Shown here one piece after another: positions 45,744 to 60,409 of a stretch of DNA of 64,000 bases. How positions within the stretch are numbered: the stretch's first letter is position 1; every line of letters starts with the position of its first letter. Origin of the DNA: Klebsormidium nitens (Eukaryota > Streptophyta > Klebsormidiophyceae > Klebsormidiales > Klebsormidiaceae); assembly GCA_000708835.1 (NCBI GenBank), contig DF237036.1, forward strand, positions 62,001 through 126,000. The letters run 5' to 3'. The notes under the pieces were generated by a model that was not told where the DNA came from, made no database searches, and was given only the letters and a program-made list of their open reading frames with translations. A program made the translations under genes and the position numbers.

Positions 45744-46418
45744 GCCTGTCCAACGCCTGACATGCGGGGCAGGTTTTCTGAGCCTTTCAGAGCTCTGCAG
45801 CACCGTTCTTTGGGAAGCATACTTTTCAAATGAAGCTAGTCCTCCAGTCGGGACCCAAGAGACATGAGGGCTGGCGTCAGCACAAGGAAGCGGAGGCTGT
45901 ATGGGAGATCACACCCAATCCTAGAATTGCATCAGTGCCACCTTCACGAATTCGAGCGACGAGCAAGTTTAACGACTTAGAAGCAGAAACAATGGGGCAC
46001 ACGAACTTGCGGTTTGCCCAACATCTCCAGCGGCCCCTCCGCATCAAAGAACAGCAAAGCGTCCATGTCATCCCGGCCGTCAGTGCATTAAGGAACTGTG
46101 CTTCGGAACTCCCATCCGTTATAGGCACATCCCGGCCGACCCAAAACATTCAAAAAAGGAATGCAAGTGAAAGAAGTCAATAGCTGCGTGACAGCAAATC
46201 GCTGTAAGAAAGCGGACCAGGGTTGCCCTTCTTCCAAACCACTCCACTCTCGGTTGAGACGCGAAACCCCCAAAGTCGTGAAGGCTTGCATACAGGGGTT
46301 GCTAGTCAACGAGACGCGATGGCTGAATCCAATCACGACGAACTGCGAAACGAGGCTGGGCCATCAAACAAGCAGCGTAAAGCGCATCTTGAATGCTTGC
46401 CAAGGCTGGAGGCTCCAC

Positions 46419-46546
46419 CTACATCTCAGGAAAGATCACGGGTCGGCGTAGACCGCGGAAAGCGAGACTGACAGTGTGCCCGCTATCTCTGGGTGCAATC
46501 AACTGTATGTTGACCTTGCCCAGAAGTTCCGGAGCGACAGTTTGCG
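46419..46546 (-). other. PLAT second-half exon candidate
   Basis: Acceptor CTCCAG at 46547, then TVAPELLGKVNIQLIAPRD. The dLGkv..i.l spacing resembles PLAT strands 5-6. A possible donor follows HT (GTCAGT). Confidence 0.35.
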
Positions 46547-47899
46547 CTGGAGAGCCACGTGGGCGGTTTGAGGGCTGGCTTGAGACCACCGTAGTTCTTG
46601 GTCGTTGACGACCTGAATTGGTTCCGAAAGATTTGCCAGCCAAGAGAGTGGGTGTTTATCCGGATGGCGACGACTCAGAGGCCAGGTAAGGAAAGAGTAA
46701 GACGTCGGCAGCCTTGATCCTCAAGCAAAGGAGGGGCCAGGAACTGCTTCACAGCGGTTGACGAGCTTCTAGAGACGGTGCGGTGGACGATATGCCCATG
46801 TTGATCTAGGCCCGTCATTGCCCATTTTCAGAAGGACCGGAAAAATTGTCGTCGCAAGAAGACTTGACAACCATACCACGCATTAACTTTTTACGGGTTT
46901 GGCTGTAACCCACAAATCCACTGAGCCAACCCAACCGCTCTTGTTCTTGCACGTTGGCATCAGTTTGCATCTTATGTACGCCTGTGGGTATCTATTGCCC
47001 AGCTTTTTGAGGTCGTCACTGCCAGAACCAATGACCCCCAATCGATCAACGAAAGGACTGAACGTTTACAAGGCAGCGTCAGAAAGCAGACCGAAGCAGA
47101 GTGGGAGATCTGACGTGGCAACCAAAAGGCTACTTCACGGACTCGGCAGCGGTGGCTACACGTGCTTAAAACAAGAGACGTGACCAAAGTAGAGCGTAAA
47201 AGGAAGCTTTCCGCTTAGGCGTCAGATATGAGCGGATGCACCCTGGGAGCAGGGCCCCAGTATGTCTATGCATGTCATAGCCACTTGCGAAAAGGATCAG
47301 ATTGTTCTGTCAACTGAGAAGCTTGAGCACTTTGCTGGATTGAAGCTACTCCCAACAGCATCCACGGCCAAAGGAACGCCGCATGCATTTGGGGACCACT
47401 CGCAGAAAAGTCAGATTGGTGTGTAGAAGGCGGGGAACAATAGGAACCCCGAGAAGAGAAAACCCAAACAAGTCCTTTTGAGAGCGGAAGAGCAATAACT
47501 TCTGCTCATCACGGAGCGTCAGCTGGCGCAATCACTTCGCTTAGAGAAGTCTGACGGTAAATCTAAGAGATGCAAAGCCCATCCTGGCTCCCTGAGAACC
47601 ATTACAGAGGGGTCCAAACCTATTGCTGCATTGCAGCGGCGGATCGACACTGCAGGATGGCGTTTTCATTCCTTGCAAATTTATCGCAAAAAGCAAAGAG
47701 ACTTGAAAGACTGCTTCTTTTTAGCTAAAGACTCGAGGATCCCCTACGCGCAAAGCCCGCCAATTGTCCAAAAGAGGATGCTCAAGCGGGGCGAGAGGAA
47801 TAACTCCGTCCTAATATTACTTATCTCACTTCTGCCCTTAGAGATGAGTCTTTCGGAAAAAAACATCGTCGCATGGCGTCAGCTGCCTACCCGAACCTT

Positions 47900-50220
47900 T
47901 GGTTGAAAACACCCAAAAATTTGGAGCCAATCATCGCCTCTCTCATGCAAACCACGAGCAACGCACATCCTGACAAATTTGTACCGGAAGCGTGGCAGAG
48001 AATTGCAGCACAAGCGTTTTCAGTCTCCGCTCTAGGTGGCGTCCGACTTCGATCTCGGAACTGGAATGTAATACCCAGCTTTGAAAGTCCATCATGGCCC
48101 TCTGAACGAGGAAGTATTGTTACAGCCCAGAACGAGAACACAAGCGAGGACTTCGCACGCTTCGTCCTTTAGCAGTGAGAGCGAAGCGAAGAAGCCTGCG
48201 GCGGTCAGTTCCAAAGGACTCCATGCAACTCGAGTACAGCGTTCGTCGAACCAGGTTTCAAGCTGCTCAACAATTGTGAAGTACTTTGTCGCAACCGCAG
48301 CAGAGGCAAATGAGGCAGGCGAACTCCGCCTCTCACGAAGTTTGTTTCCCGCATAATTTTAGGATGCATTACCTTCGCTGGGCGGCTCAGTCAGGACGAA
48401 CCCCTCTGGGGTGCAAACCCCAGTCATACGAAAGTGTCATTGCCATAAACGAGCGCACTCAAATATCGGGTTGCTCAAAGAAGGTGCATCGAAGCTTTTG
48501 GCACTGTTTCTGATGGGTACGAAGGAGATTGACCTCTTGATGTTTGGCGTCAGATGGGAAGATATCCACTGGGGAAGTCCCGACAGGCGAAGCATCTCAG
48601 CCCAAGCATCAGGAGTGTCAATGTCGACAACCCGACAGAAAGCAGGGCAGAGATCGATCGAAAATGTGTGGGTGTTTGACCGGAGCGCCGTCCAGCCGCC
48701 GCCTTTCCTCCAGACCTCAACAAGAAGAAATTATTCGGTGTTGTGTAAAGTAAGGCGAAGATTCGGAATTGTGCCATCAAAGTTCGTGGAAAGCACTGAC
48801 ACAACATGGAAATAAGCGGGAGAGAACGCCAACGGTGCATACTCTTCTAATAACCTCCTGTTTCGGATCGTTGAGGTAGAGAAAGCAAAGGTTGGTGGCT
48901 GGCATCAGAGCAAGAAGAACGGGTACTCGATGTGCGTTCCGAGCTGCCAATGACATCATTGCCCTCCAGGAAGACAGATGGCCGTAATGGACCGGGCGAC
49001 CAAAGCGCGCAAGAAGACGGCAGAAAGGCGTGCTGAAAATAAGCTCCCTGAAGCTTCTCCACTTTAAGAAAACAGAAAAGCTTCTCCATTTAGTGCCCTA
49101 TGACTACGGGCATTTGTTGCCCTACAGAAGAACTCACGAACTGCCTAGGCATAGAGAACAGTAAACGGTATTAGGTGCGAAAACATGACGGACGGCTTGA
49201 ATTTAAAGGTACCGTTCTCGCAACGTCAAGGGCCTCGTCAAAGCCAAGGCACCGTAGAACTTTATACCCTTCAGCACCAACAGGTTTTCGCCGCAATGTC
49301 CTCTCGAAGAGACTTGCGGCCCTGGTTTACCGTTCATTCGTTTCGGAGTGCAAACCAGAAGCTCTGGTAGAGGTGCTAAGCAAGAGGGGCAGCAAGGTTT
49401 TGCAGCAGGGCAGCGTCAGGTGTGGTGAGTGCTTGGGTAGGACACATTTTAGAACGCCCCCAGGATCTAGTGCACATCCATCCTGGCTTCCGTGGCGGCA
49501 AGTTCCAGACGGTGCTTTACACTTCTGATCTACATACAAACAACCAAGATGACGTACGCAAAATCCAGGGAAACGCGTCAGTCCGATTGGTGCGAGCATT
49601 CGCTTCCACTTCCGAGCTCAACACGATGAGCAAAAGGCCACTCCCTTGAGCACACGAAAAATCAAACTTCGAGGAAGAGTCCAAAAGGTGGCATCAATTG
49701 ATGGAGTGGCAGCTCTGGGCAACTCTCACCCAGAAGTTGACCCTTTCATTGCCTTCGAGCGCAACAGAAGCATCGTTAGTTGCGGAGAGACCCGAGAAAT
49801 TGCGCAAAACAGAGAACGACACTGTCACGGGAACCGCTATCTGTATGGACGAATAGGGCTTCCGACCGTACAACCCCAGCGTCGGCATCATCCTGTCGAA
49901 TGGAAAGGCGACCACTGCTCAATTTGTCCTCGCCCCTTGACAGCACTGCCAACGTCCACGGTGTGATCGATTGGGTTGCGGACTGGTGGGCATTCAACGG
50001 GGTGTCTTTCCAACTAAACGCGAAAGGAAATTTGACAGCCGACATCCGCAAGAGAAAATTGCTGGCGTCATGTAGATCCAAGGGTCAAGCCGGTCGGGAT
50101 GCCCCAATTGGCCCAAAAAAATCATCGCCGTTCGTGACCATATTGACTGCTCTCATCGAAATCAAAGCACGTTGAAGCCAATTTCGTTTCCGAGCTTTTT
50201 CTGTGAATCCCAAGGCTGGC
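47900..50220. repeat. Segmental duplication, copy A
   Basis: Aligns in order with 51640-53960 at an offset of about 3.74 kb. Shared blocks include the run ccgtccagccgccgcctttc at 48690 and 52449, the stretch ending in aacctcctgtttcg, and the segment near 49925/53703. Both copies are diverged by substitutions and small indels. Confidence 0.85.
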
Positions 50221-50919
50221 CGCAGGTTCTTTCCCTTTCAAACAGGCAAAATTCTTCGATGCCTTCTCGGCATTTTATACACTAAAGCAAGGAAGCGTTC
50301 CTAACATTGGCATCAAAAAACATGATGAGCACGTGAGACAAGCTTGTGGCGAACGGGCATTACGGCGTAGGCTCCACACACAGGGAGTCGCTCGTGCAAG
50401 ATCAACTTGACCACATATTAGGCAACAGCAGCCGTAGTATTCAACACGGCTTAAACAGGCAGAATAGATTAAAAGCATGAGATGTCATCAGGGTTGGCGT
50501 CCGGCCCCGATGTTAGTAGGTAGTAATCACCAGTTTGGGGCGCATCAATGCCATTTACTAGGGCCCTGAAGCTCGTGATTATGAACGTAATCAGATTGAT
50601 TTGAAGCGTGCTTGCAGACTTGATCGCACACCTTGCATACAGGTGCTCAATTTTCGAACGGGTGGAGAAACAACGGAAAAGATGCAGGGGTGGGATGTGA
50701 CCCAGCTGAAACGCCGAGGAGTGCTTGGCTCATGTGGTATTCACATGGAATTAACTACCGCACGAATGAGCCTTCACCCACCGTCCTCGCGACAAAAGCT
50801 GCTGCTCGAAACCGGGTAGCACGAAGGCTCTTTTCAACATCGAGGCAAAAGCGATTGGATTGACTGGAAGAAAATCAGGAGGATCGGGCTTAAGGCACAG
50901 TGCGCTGCAGATCCTCACC

Positions 50920-51180
50920 TCTACTGTCAGCAGTAGCCAGCCCAGTTCACGCCACTCTCGTTGAACCGTCACGATTCTCCCCGTCAAGTATCCCGCAGCA
51001 GTTCAACCTGCACACCGAGAAGCCCCATCAGGACGGCACGTCACAGAACGGTACGAAGTCAATTAAAGTAGTATCTTGTAAAATCATACAACCAATGAAA
51101 GAAACTTCACCTAACATAAAAGGGGCATCAAGGACATAAGGCGTTGGGTGCGTAGCATCAGAATTGAAGGGACAGAACTG
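50920..51180. repeat. Long-period repeat, copy 1
   Basis: Shares ordered phrases (aacctgcac, agccccatca, gcacgtcacag, then a gcatca motif and acatcacggcc) with 55560-55860 and 60410-60720. The three copies are about 4.7 kb apart. Confidence 0.6.
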
Positions 51181-51639
51181 AGGTCAAATACCCCGAGCTA
51201 TTGTAACATCACGGCCGCTTGGGAGCGACTGCCAGTCGGTCTGAAAGAACGAGGCTTGCGACGGGGGAGCGTTAGCAACGAGCTCCAAAGAGTTCCGTTT
51301 ACAGCGCCTTCCGAGCTACGAAATTCTGGTTACGCTGACGCATATGAAGCTTCTGGCACAAGCGTGAGCTGGGACTCAGCAGGCATGTTTTGGCATACCG
51401 GCCGCAGAAAGGAAAAATGAAGCAGATCCGCACAGCCTGAAGGACACGAGGCAGCCCACGAATGCGACTTACACCGTCTCGGCGGCGCAGGCTATATGGG
51501 CTCGGAAAAAGCGGTGTGCTCAGTAGCCGCGGGCAATCAAATCTGTTTAAACAAGCAACTAGCTCGCTTTGGTACCAAACGAAGAACTTTCGATCAATAA
51601 CATCGAAGCTTGGCTTCAACTCTCATCCTGATCCTTGTC

Positions 51640-53960
51640 GGTGACCCCTAACACTGTGGAACCAGTCATCGCCTCTGACCCAATAGACACAAGCGAAGCG
51701 AATCCTGATAGAATTCCACCAAAAGCGTGGCAGAGACTTGCAGCACAAAGACTTCATCCTCCGCTCTAGGTGACGTCCGCATTGGTCGAAAAGCTGGGAT
51801 GTATCACCCAACTTGCAAAGCACATCATGGCCCCCTCAAACGAGGAAGCATTCCAGAGCGCTGTACGAAGATTCACGCAAGAGCTCCGGAGGTTTCGTCC
51901 ACCAGCGGTGAGAGAGAAGCGAAGCTTACGGAGGCAAAGCCACCTGGCCGGATCTTGAGGAGTCCATGCAACTCGAGTGTTGCGCACGTCGATTTTTTAG
52001 CGGTTTCACTAGCCTGCTCGACCATGACGACCCACTTTGTCCCAACGACAGCAGAGGCAATTGAGGCAGGCAAACTCTGCCTCTTATGGTATGTTGTACC
52101 CGCATCGAAACAGGATGCATCACCTTTGGGCGGCTCGGTCAGTCTGAACCCGCTCTGGGGTGTAAACCCCCAGCCATCCAAAAGCGTCACTGCCGTGATC
52201 AAGCGCGTTCAATCGTCAAGTTGCTCAAACAACGTGCATCAAAACGATTCCATTGTTTGTGATGGATTCAGGAAGGGCATTTTAGAGTCTTCCGATGTTT
52301 GGCGTCAGATCATGGGAAAAGCAGCCTTCGGGGCAGCCCCGACATGCGAAGCGCGTCTCGGCCACAGCATCGAGAGTGTCGATGTCGACAATCCGACAAA
52401 CACCAGGGAAGAGATCACTCGGAACAGTGTGGGTGTTTGACCGGAACGCCGTCCAGCCGCCGCCTTTCCTCCAGACCTCAACAAGAAGACATTTTTCGGT
52501 GTTGTGTAAACTAAGGCGAAGGGTCGGAATTGTGCCATCAAAGTTCGTGGAAAGCACTGACACAACATGGAGATAAGCGGGAGAGAACGCCAACGGTGCA
52601 CACTCTTAATAACCTCCTGTTTCGAATCGTTAAGGTTAAGGAAGCAAAGGTTGGTGGCTGGCATCAGAGCAAGAAGAACGGGTACTCGATGTGCGTTCCG
52701 AGCTGCCAATGGAATCATTGCCCCTCCAAGAAAACAGATGGCCGTAATGACCGGGCGACCAAAGCGCGCAAGAAGACGGCAGAAAGGCGTGCTGAAAGTA
52801 AGCTAGCTGAAGCTTCTCCGCTTTAAAAAGACGGAAAAGCTTCTCCATTCAGCGCCCTATGACTACCGGGCATTGTCGCCCTGAAGAAAAACTCACGAAT
52901 CGCCAGCCACACAAATCAGTAAACGGTATCGTGTACGAAGACAAGAGGGACAGCATAATCAGAACGCACATTTTCGTTGACGTTAAGGACCTCGTCAAAG
53001 CCGTGACCGCGAAAGACTTCAAATGCTGCAGCACCGACAAATTCTCCGCCATAATATGCTTTTGGTGCGACTTGAGCCGTCAGTTAGCGTTGGTGTGTCA
53101 AATGTGCAAAACCGGAAGTCCTGACAGAAAACTGTAAGCAAGGGGGATAGCAAGGTCTTACAGCAGGGCAACGTCAGCTTTGGTCGACGGCATTCGGGGA
53201 TCAACACATTTTGTGAAACGCCTCCAGGAGCGCACAACCATCATGGCTCCCGTGAAATTTGGTTCGAGTTGGTGTAAGTTCGAGTTGGTTGTTTTAAACT
53301 TCTCCTGACAAGCAACCAAGATGACGAACGGACAATCCGAGAAAGAACGCATGGTCAAAAAGGTGAAATAATCGCTTCCAGGTCCAAGCTCAATACGATG
53401 AGCAGAGAGCCAATTTCTTGAGCAAACGAAAATGACTTCCTGAGGAAGAGTCCCAACGGGTGGCATCAACTCAAAGAGTGGGAGCTGTGGGCGCACTCAC
53501 CCAACGATCGACCCAATCATTGCCTCCATGCGCAACATAAGCATTTTATTATCGCGATTGGGAAGAAAAAAGTTGCGCAAAAAAGAAACCGACTCCAGGG
53601 AACCACTTTTGCATGGACAAACAGGCTTCCGAGTGTAACATCTCCAGAGTCGGCATCATCCCGTCGAACAAGAACCGACCACTGCTCAACTCGTCCTCGT
53701 CCCCTGATAGCAGTGCCAACGTCCACGCTGTGATCGATTAAGTTGCGAACCGGTGCGCATGCAGGGGGTTGCCTTTCCGACTTAGACTTAGCAGGAAACC
53801 ATGGGAGCAACGACCGCAAGGGAAATGACTGACATTAGGTGGGTCAACGGTTGTGCCGCTCAGGATGCCACGATCGACAGATAACTCATCGCCGTTCGTG
53901 ACCAGATTGAATGCTTTCGTCACAATCAAAGCAGGTTGAAGACGATTTCGTTTTACGAGC
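51640..53960. repeat. Segmental duplication, copy B
   Basis: Partner of 47900-50220. It keeps the second-half PLAT-like frame that copy A has lost, while copy A keeps a first-half frame near 49.7-49.85 kb that copy B has lost near 53.55 kb. Confidence 0.85.
52345..52556 (-). other. PLAT second-half exon candidate, open reading frame intact
   Basis: Acceptor TGTGTCAG then VLSTNFDGTIPTLRLSLHN and LLVEVWRKGGGWTAF, matching the pattern of a PLAT domain's last strands (w.lv.V......W.F). The paralogous segment at about 48565-48792 has a stop inside the same frame, so this copy is the better preserved one. Confidence 0.45.
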
Positions 53961-55559
53961 TTTTCCTTCAAATTCTCGACACTCGAAGTTGGGGGCAGGC
54001 GCTCTACCGAAGTTTTCGCCCACAAGGTTCCAAAACCCACCTGGCAACCGAAATGGGCGCGCACGAGCCGACTTGAATTTGAATTGGCATTGACGATGCA
54101 CTCCGCGAAAGAAAGAATTGGCTGGCATCATCAGAACGAGAAGCTGTGAGGAGAAGATCCCCAAAGCTCATCACTGCCGTTGGAAACAGAGGACTTGACA
54201 ATTCGACCAGGACAGCAGATGTTTCGCACGTTCAGATCAAAATCCCGGACTGCAAACCGCTACATGGCCGCTCTGCAAGATACACTCACAACGAGTGCAC
54301 GTGTGACGTTGCGCTCCAGGCTAATACACAAGAGTTGGCTTTGCACCCTGATTTGACATGCAGCCCTTCAAATATGAGCGAAAACTCGATTACAGTCAGT
54401 AAAACGAATCCAGAAAGGTGATCGCTCTACTAGACGTGGGTGAACTTCAGCAGCGACGCCGGAGCAGATTACCGCGACAGCCGCTTGGAGCTTCGCATTT
54501 GTTGGTTCTTGAGGTAGACCTTTTAGTAAGGCAAGGGTCCTTACTTTGACAGCAAACTCAGACACGCAAGGGGGGGACCAGCCAACGGTGATTGCCAAAA
54601 GATCCAGCACGAGCTTGAGGGACAGCCAACCGTCTGCTGAGCGCGCAACGAAACGCTCTTTGCATCTCACAACGAGCGGCGGACATCTTCCCATGATCTT
54701 CGTGACAATAGCTAACAATAGGACGTTCAAACGGGAGGCACCGCACAAAAAGCATAGTCGCAGGCCAAATTTGACTCTGCCTGAGTCCGATAACTTGACC
54801 GAGCGGTGCGGTAGCATCAACGAATACAAGACCCCCTTATGAAAACTGTCTTTCAATTCCCAGGGGACAGAGGACTGGTGGATCACAGCTACCGAGCTCA
54901 AAATCAGGAATAGCTAACTCAATTGCACATATACGAGAGTTGCTTAAGACCGTAAGCAAGAGCACACCCTTGCAGGAGCTGCAAGAGTAGTGAGAGAGCT
55001 TGAGGACGCCTAAGAGACGTGCTTCGTCAAATTCGGCCCGCTCTCTACTCACATTGACTCATTCCGCACGTCAAGTATCACGGATATTTGCTCCTTTTCG
55101 AAGAGCGCTAGGCTTCATGTGCGGGTACTGTTTCAAATCTGCCGGAGCACCTTAGCTGGCGTCAGACGCGACGGATCGGCTCTGGCATAAAGCATACCAG
55201 ACCGGAAGCGCATCACTGCCATCGACTCGGGCTTCAACTTCGACAGATCAATCACCTGTGAATTAGCATAAGCTAGCGGACCGTGACTTCGTCATTAAGT
55301 GCTCCGTTTCCGAGTAAGCGGAGGAAAATTGGAAAGGAAGAACCAGCCGAGAATGACGCAAAGAAGCGTCAAGCGGTGCTTGGTACGCTTGATATGGTTC
55401 AATGGGTATGGACAAGTTTTACCCACTGAACGTCACTCATGACTATGCTCCGCGAAATTGGATCTCCTCGCAAGGCGAAAAGGAGAAGAGAAATAGTCCC
55501 GCGGAAAAAGGACCTGGTTCCATTGCAGGAGAAAAGACAATGCGGGAGGAAGACTTAGG

Positions 55560-55860
55560 TTGCTTATTCTCACCTTTAATGACCATAACAACGAGCTCGG
55601 TCCGCGCCACGCTTCTTGTCGCTGTCACTTCTGTCCCCACCACTTCTCTAAGGAAACAACCAACCTGCACGTAGAGAGCCTCCCATCAGACACGTCACAG
55701 CGCATGAGAGCGCAAAGAGTGAAAGTCATGTCTACATTGGCACGTGGCCTCTGGAAGAGCCTTTACGAAACGAAGACGGGGGAAGCTAAGGACACTGGGG
55801 CTGGTTGTGAGGCATCAGAATAACACAACAGTATCTCAAAGCTCTGCTACGTCACGGCCA
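55560..55860. repeat. Long-period repeat, copy 2
   Basis: Middle copy. Its minus strand reads VARTELVVMVIKGEN, a PLAT first-half-like fragment, at the left end. Confidence 0.65.
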
Positions 55861-58800
55861 CTTCAGAAATGCGAAGCCGTTCCGGACTTAGATTATGAGT
55901 AATATGTTTGGGGAGTACAATCAGACGGGCTCAAAGGGAAGCGTTTGATGCGCCTTCGTCTATTTTAAGACCCAAGAATGTTTCTACGCTGCCGCATATG
56001 AGACAACTGGCAAGGATAGTGAGACATCCGCAGTACGGACGACTCTGGCAAAGGAGCCGCCAAAGCAAGGGAGGGATTTAAAGGTGAATGGTCTTGAGAA
56101 AGTCATAAAGCATGCTCAGGGTCACAGCAAACCGGTCAAGCTGCTTGCGTCTCCGCTTTGGAAACGATTAGAAGGAACGCTTCAGAGGTCAAGCTGCTTT
56201 CCTGGCCGCTTTCGAAACGATCCATTTCGCCCGGGATCTTTGTTTCATGAAGACTAGGTACACGCATTTCAAGCAGCAGATGAAGCTATGTTGGCCGTAC
56301 AAGCCCAGCCTTTCGACGTTACGACAGGAAAGGCCTCACTAGAGAGGGCATACATTGACGCGTTCGCAGAAGCAGGGCTTAAAGGAGCGGACGTGACTAG
56401 GGGGCATCAACAAACGCAGGTATGGCTGGTTTCAGACAGACCTAGCCTCACAACTACCTCATTGGCCACCCGGACTGAAAAATCACATGCACGTGTGTCG
56501 CTTCGAATGGGCGACTGGCTGTTAAAGAGGGCTGTAAGATGAGCTAGCTGCAACTCATTGAGCAGGAAAATTTCGTCCCGAACTTGAGGGACGATCCCAG
56601 ATCTTCGCTGGAGACGTCGACCTTTAAACGAGGGTACAATATTTCTCGCCAAGCATCCGTTTGAAACAGCGAGGAGCTGTTCCAAGGGCAAACAGCAACA
56701 GGCATGAATTGCAACCTCACCACACCGCTCTCCTTCGAATCCCATTTCAACTATTAATGCCGTGGAAAAGAAAAACCTCGCCTCAAGACCGCAGCTTACG
56801 ACCATTCTTGGTCGAGGCATCCACAATACGATGAAGGCGACTTGACACGACGACTATTTTCCCTGTGGGGGCATCACTATCCACTAATGAGACCACTGAA
56901 TGGGACACTCAATTCCCCAGCATATCCTTGCCCTTTGTCAGCACGTTGAGGACGCTTTTCCGAGAGCAGGTCCAAGCTGAAGCGCCCAAGGAGGCGCCCA
57001 ATTCAAAAAGGTCAACAACAAACCAAAGACCGAAAATCAAAGCTAGCTGCCTTGGCGACCTTATGAACGCAACAACTTCAACCGGGGGCCATCAGCCCTG
57101 ACAAGCGCCATCCACTTGGCGAACGCCCAAAATGTCCTGGCACGTCCTCGCCCTTTAGACAAAAGCTAAACGTCATAACCACAATCATTTACTGGAATGC
57201 CCACGCAGTTCTGCTGTTCAATGCTCACGAAGAAGAGCAGTCAGCAAATTGCTCTTCCCAAGCGGGCATCAGTAGGAGAAGCTGGTTGAAGAACGGCTGC
57301 CCATCCGACCGTCACGTCCTTGCCATTTGCAGTTCACTGGAGTCCCACCAAAGTAATCACCAAGTGAATGCGGATTAAAGCACAATGTCGTCCCCGAAAT
57401 TCGGCAACGAAACATCTTTGCTTGCTTGCTCCTGGTACAGTATCTCAAAGTTCAACGCGTATCTGAACAACTCTGGCTTGGAGAGAGCGACAACATACAG
57501 GGATCCCGGAGCACCATCGAGACAGAAGAGGTTCCGCCAACGTTTGATTTAAGGGGTACCGCGACCGAAATAGCCCGTGCACAAATCCGTACATCATGAA
57601 AGTGTACTTTCATTGCTGGGCAGAAAGCATGCAAAGCACGCAGGAGGAATGCTCTCAGCTGTCATGATGTATCTGACGGACGCACAGGTAGTGGTTAAGA
57701 GCGGAAGCTGAAATGCAGAGAAGTACTTTCTATTAGCTCGTTGATCTGTACATGCAGGTCTCGCAAACAAGAGCTTTCAAACTCTACGACGAATCAGCGA
57801 AGCAACGCTCTATCGCTGGCATCTAGAAAACTACAGGAAGGGTTGAGAGATCCCCAAGCTACTTTCGCGTCATTGCCATGCCAAATTAAGAAAACCTTGA
57901 AAAGAAAAAGCAATACAGAGATCTGCGTCTTGAGTGCGTGTCACTGATGTTGGCTTTCATCAAACGCTCATATAGATATTATCTTTCAGTCCAGGAAAGA
58001 AGGATACCAAAAGAAGCCGTGAACATTTCAGAAGGGGCCATCAGGGACGATGCCAAAGAAAGGCCGCTCAGATCAACGAACCCGTTTTAACTTTCACGAA
58101 GCATCCCTCTTTCCGCAGATTGCAAACCATATGACGTCTCGAAAGTTTGTGACGGCTGCAAAATTCGCCCGTGCTGGGCGGTATAGCTTCGTAGGATTAA
58201 TGAGAGGCGACCGTAACAGATTGTTAAAACGTGTTTTTTCTTTTGAAGCGTAAAAGGGAGGGTCTTGATGTTTATAAAAAGCAGCCTCACCACCCGGCAG
58301 TGATCGAGGCAGCATGCCCAGCGAATCATTGCCAAAAGACCAAAATCCATTCCGGCATGGTAAAGCCGGTATGATCAAACATGACAAAGACGTGATGGGC
58401 ACTAAATCAAACCCGATTCAGATTGATGAGAAGGCAGTGTAGACTTAAACCGAAATGGCGACCGGCTGCCCACGAGTTTGCCTTTGCGAGCGCTCGCTTA
58501 GGTCTGTCACATGATGCAGCAACACAGAAACCGCAAGCAAAAGGGCGACGTAGCCCAGAATCCGTCAAGTGCCATGCTGGGCAGACGCCCTATTCGAGGT
58601 GCACGGGATTGTGGCTTCGACCAGCCGCTCGGACCCCCGACTCATCTATGGGGGCGTCGATTGTGAAAGTCAGAATTGTTGCGTCACACCAACAAGAGCT
58701 ACCAACAGAAAGCGCAGATCAACATGCTCGTGGAGAATGTCCTACTAGCGATGGAATCGAAGTAGACTACTTTTGAGATTTAACGGCAGGCTTGGCTTCA

Positions 58801-60409
58801 ACACAGAGCTTCTGAGTTACAAAAACCCAGGTTTCAAACCCAGATCATTGCCAGCAAAGGGCAGCGCTTGCAGACAGAAAGAGGGAGGGAATTGCTAGGT
58901 TGACCCGGCTTGAGGCTCTGGTGAGAGAGCAATCCACGTGACGAAGGGAGAAATACCATGTCTTATGCTGGATGATCCGCAGTCGGCTTATACGGTATAG
59001 ACCGTGCAACCATGACCAGACCTGACTTGCGAATCTGCATGTGCCTGATTAAGAGAAAGCAAGTGCAGAAGCACCTTGATTGAAGCTGACCTCAGGACTT
59101 CAGACCGGTACGTGCGTTGAGCACCCACTATGAAGCAGCATATCCTTGTCGTGCAAAGTCATCAAAGCTGTCGCTCGCACGATCTGAAAATTGCAAACTG
59201 AACCGGCTTGTCGTAAGACCTGCTATCTCGTATTCAACAGAAACACATCTCGGACCCGTGAGTTGCGATTGGCATCAGTTCTTGTCGGGGTTCATACTGC
59301 CTTGGGAAGCCATCCCAGAATAAAGCGACTCATTGCCAAAATATTCCATGACCAAGACCAAGACCAAGTCGGGCCTATCACCAAAGTATTGCAAGAAGAT
59401 GCAGGCGGGTCTGTCCTTTACAGTTATACTGTGTCAGCAAGACGCAATCTCTTGGTGCCAAAGGGCCCGTGCTTGCTCTCAAAAACGATCCAACGAAAAA
59501 AAACATCTTCTCTTCGAGTTGCCTCTCCAAGACGATTGGGTTTGCACAGAGGAAAGCAAGCTGCCGAAGCTGCCAGTCCTCAGTACCAAGCGGCGTGGGG
59601 ACAGCAGGTAGCGAGATCCAAGTCACAGAAGGTTTTCTTCCCCAAAGTCCACGGATGAAACGCTAGGAAACTTACCACTCGGATATCTTTTCACCTTATG
59701 AACCATGCTTTTTTTAAAGGCTTGAAGACGTCCGTGTACGGCAAGGTTCGCAATACTGAGCCCAGAAATCGTGTGCATATGATCGCCATAACGGCCGTTT
59801 GTTGGACCGGAGACCCATAGTAAGACCTGAGAGTCCGCTCGCAGTCTGCGGGCTCACGGGACGAGTGATCCCCAACTGCTTCAATTGCTTGCACGCCCAA
59901 GCGGAGGCTTCCAAGCAAAGCCAGCAGACTTGCAGCTGGAACCTTTTGAAAGCCAGGCTAAAAGATGAAACAATCCATCCCACACGCAAGCTAATCACTG
60001 CCAACGAAGAAGACGAGCTGTGACGATCAATTGAAAGCGGGAACGCGGAAATAGCGAGCTATGCTAAAGTCGGCAGATCTTACCTTTGCAAAACAGCAGC
60101 ACGCATTTGAGAGCAGCAGCTTAACTATGACTAGTCAGGGCATAGCTTTTGAGGCACGACGCCCCAACAATCGAACCATAACGTCACCAGGCACAACAAG
60201 CCAAAGCGTGGGCTGTAGGAGTGAGGAAGGATGCGGATCGAAGGAGACAAGTGCTCAAGGACGAGTGCAGAAGCTACTTTACGACCCCCAAACTCACTGG
60301 CCAAATTTCCTGCCCCAAACCGGGCTTCTCGATACAAGAAGGTGTTAAATAACGGTTACAAGTGTGAAGAAACAGAAAGTAGCAGGAGAAGGGCACGAAA
60401 GAAATACGT

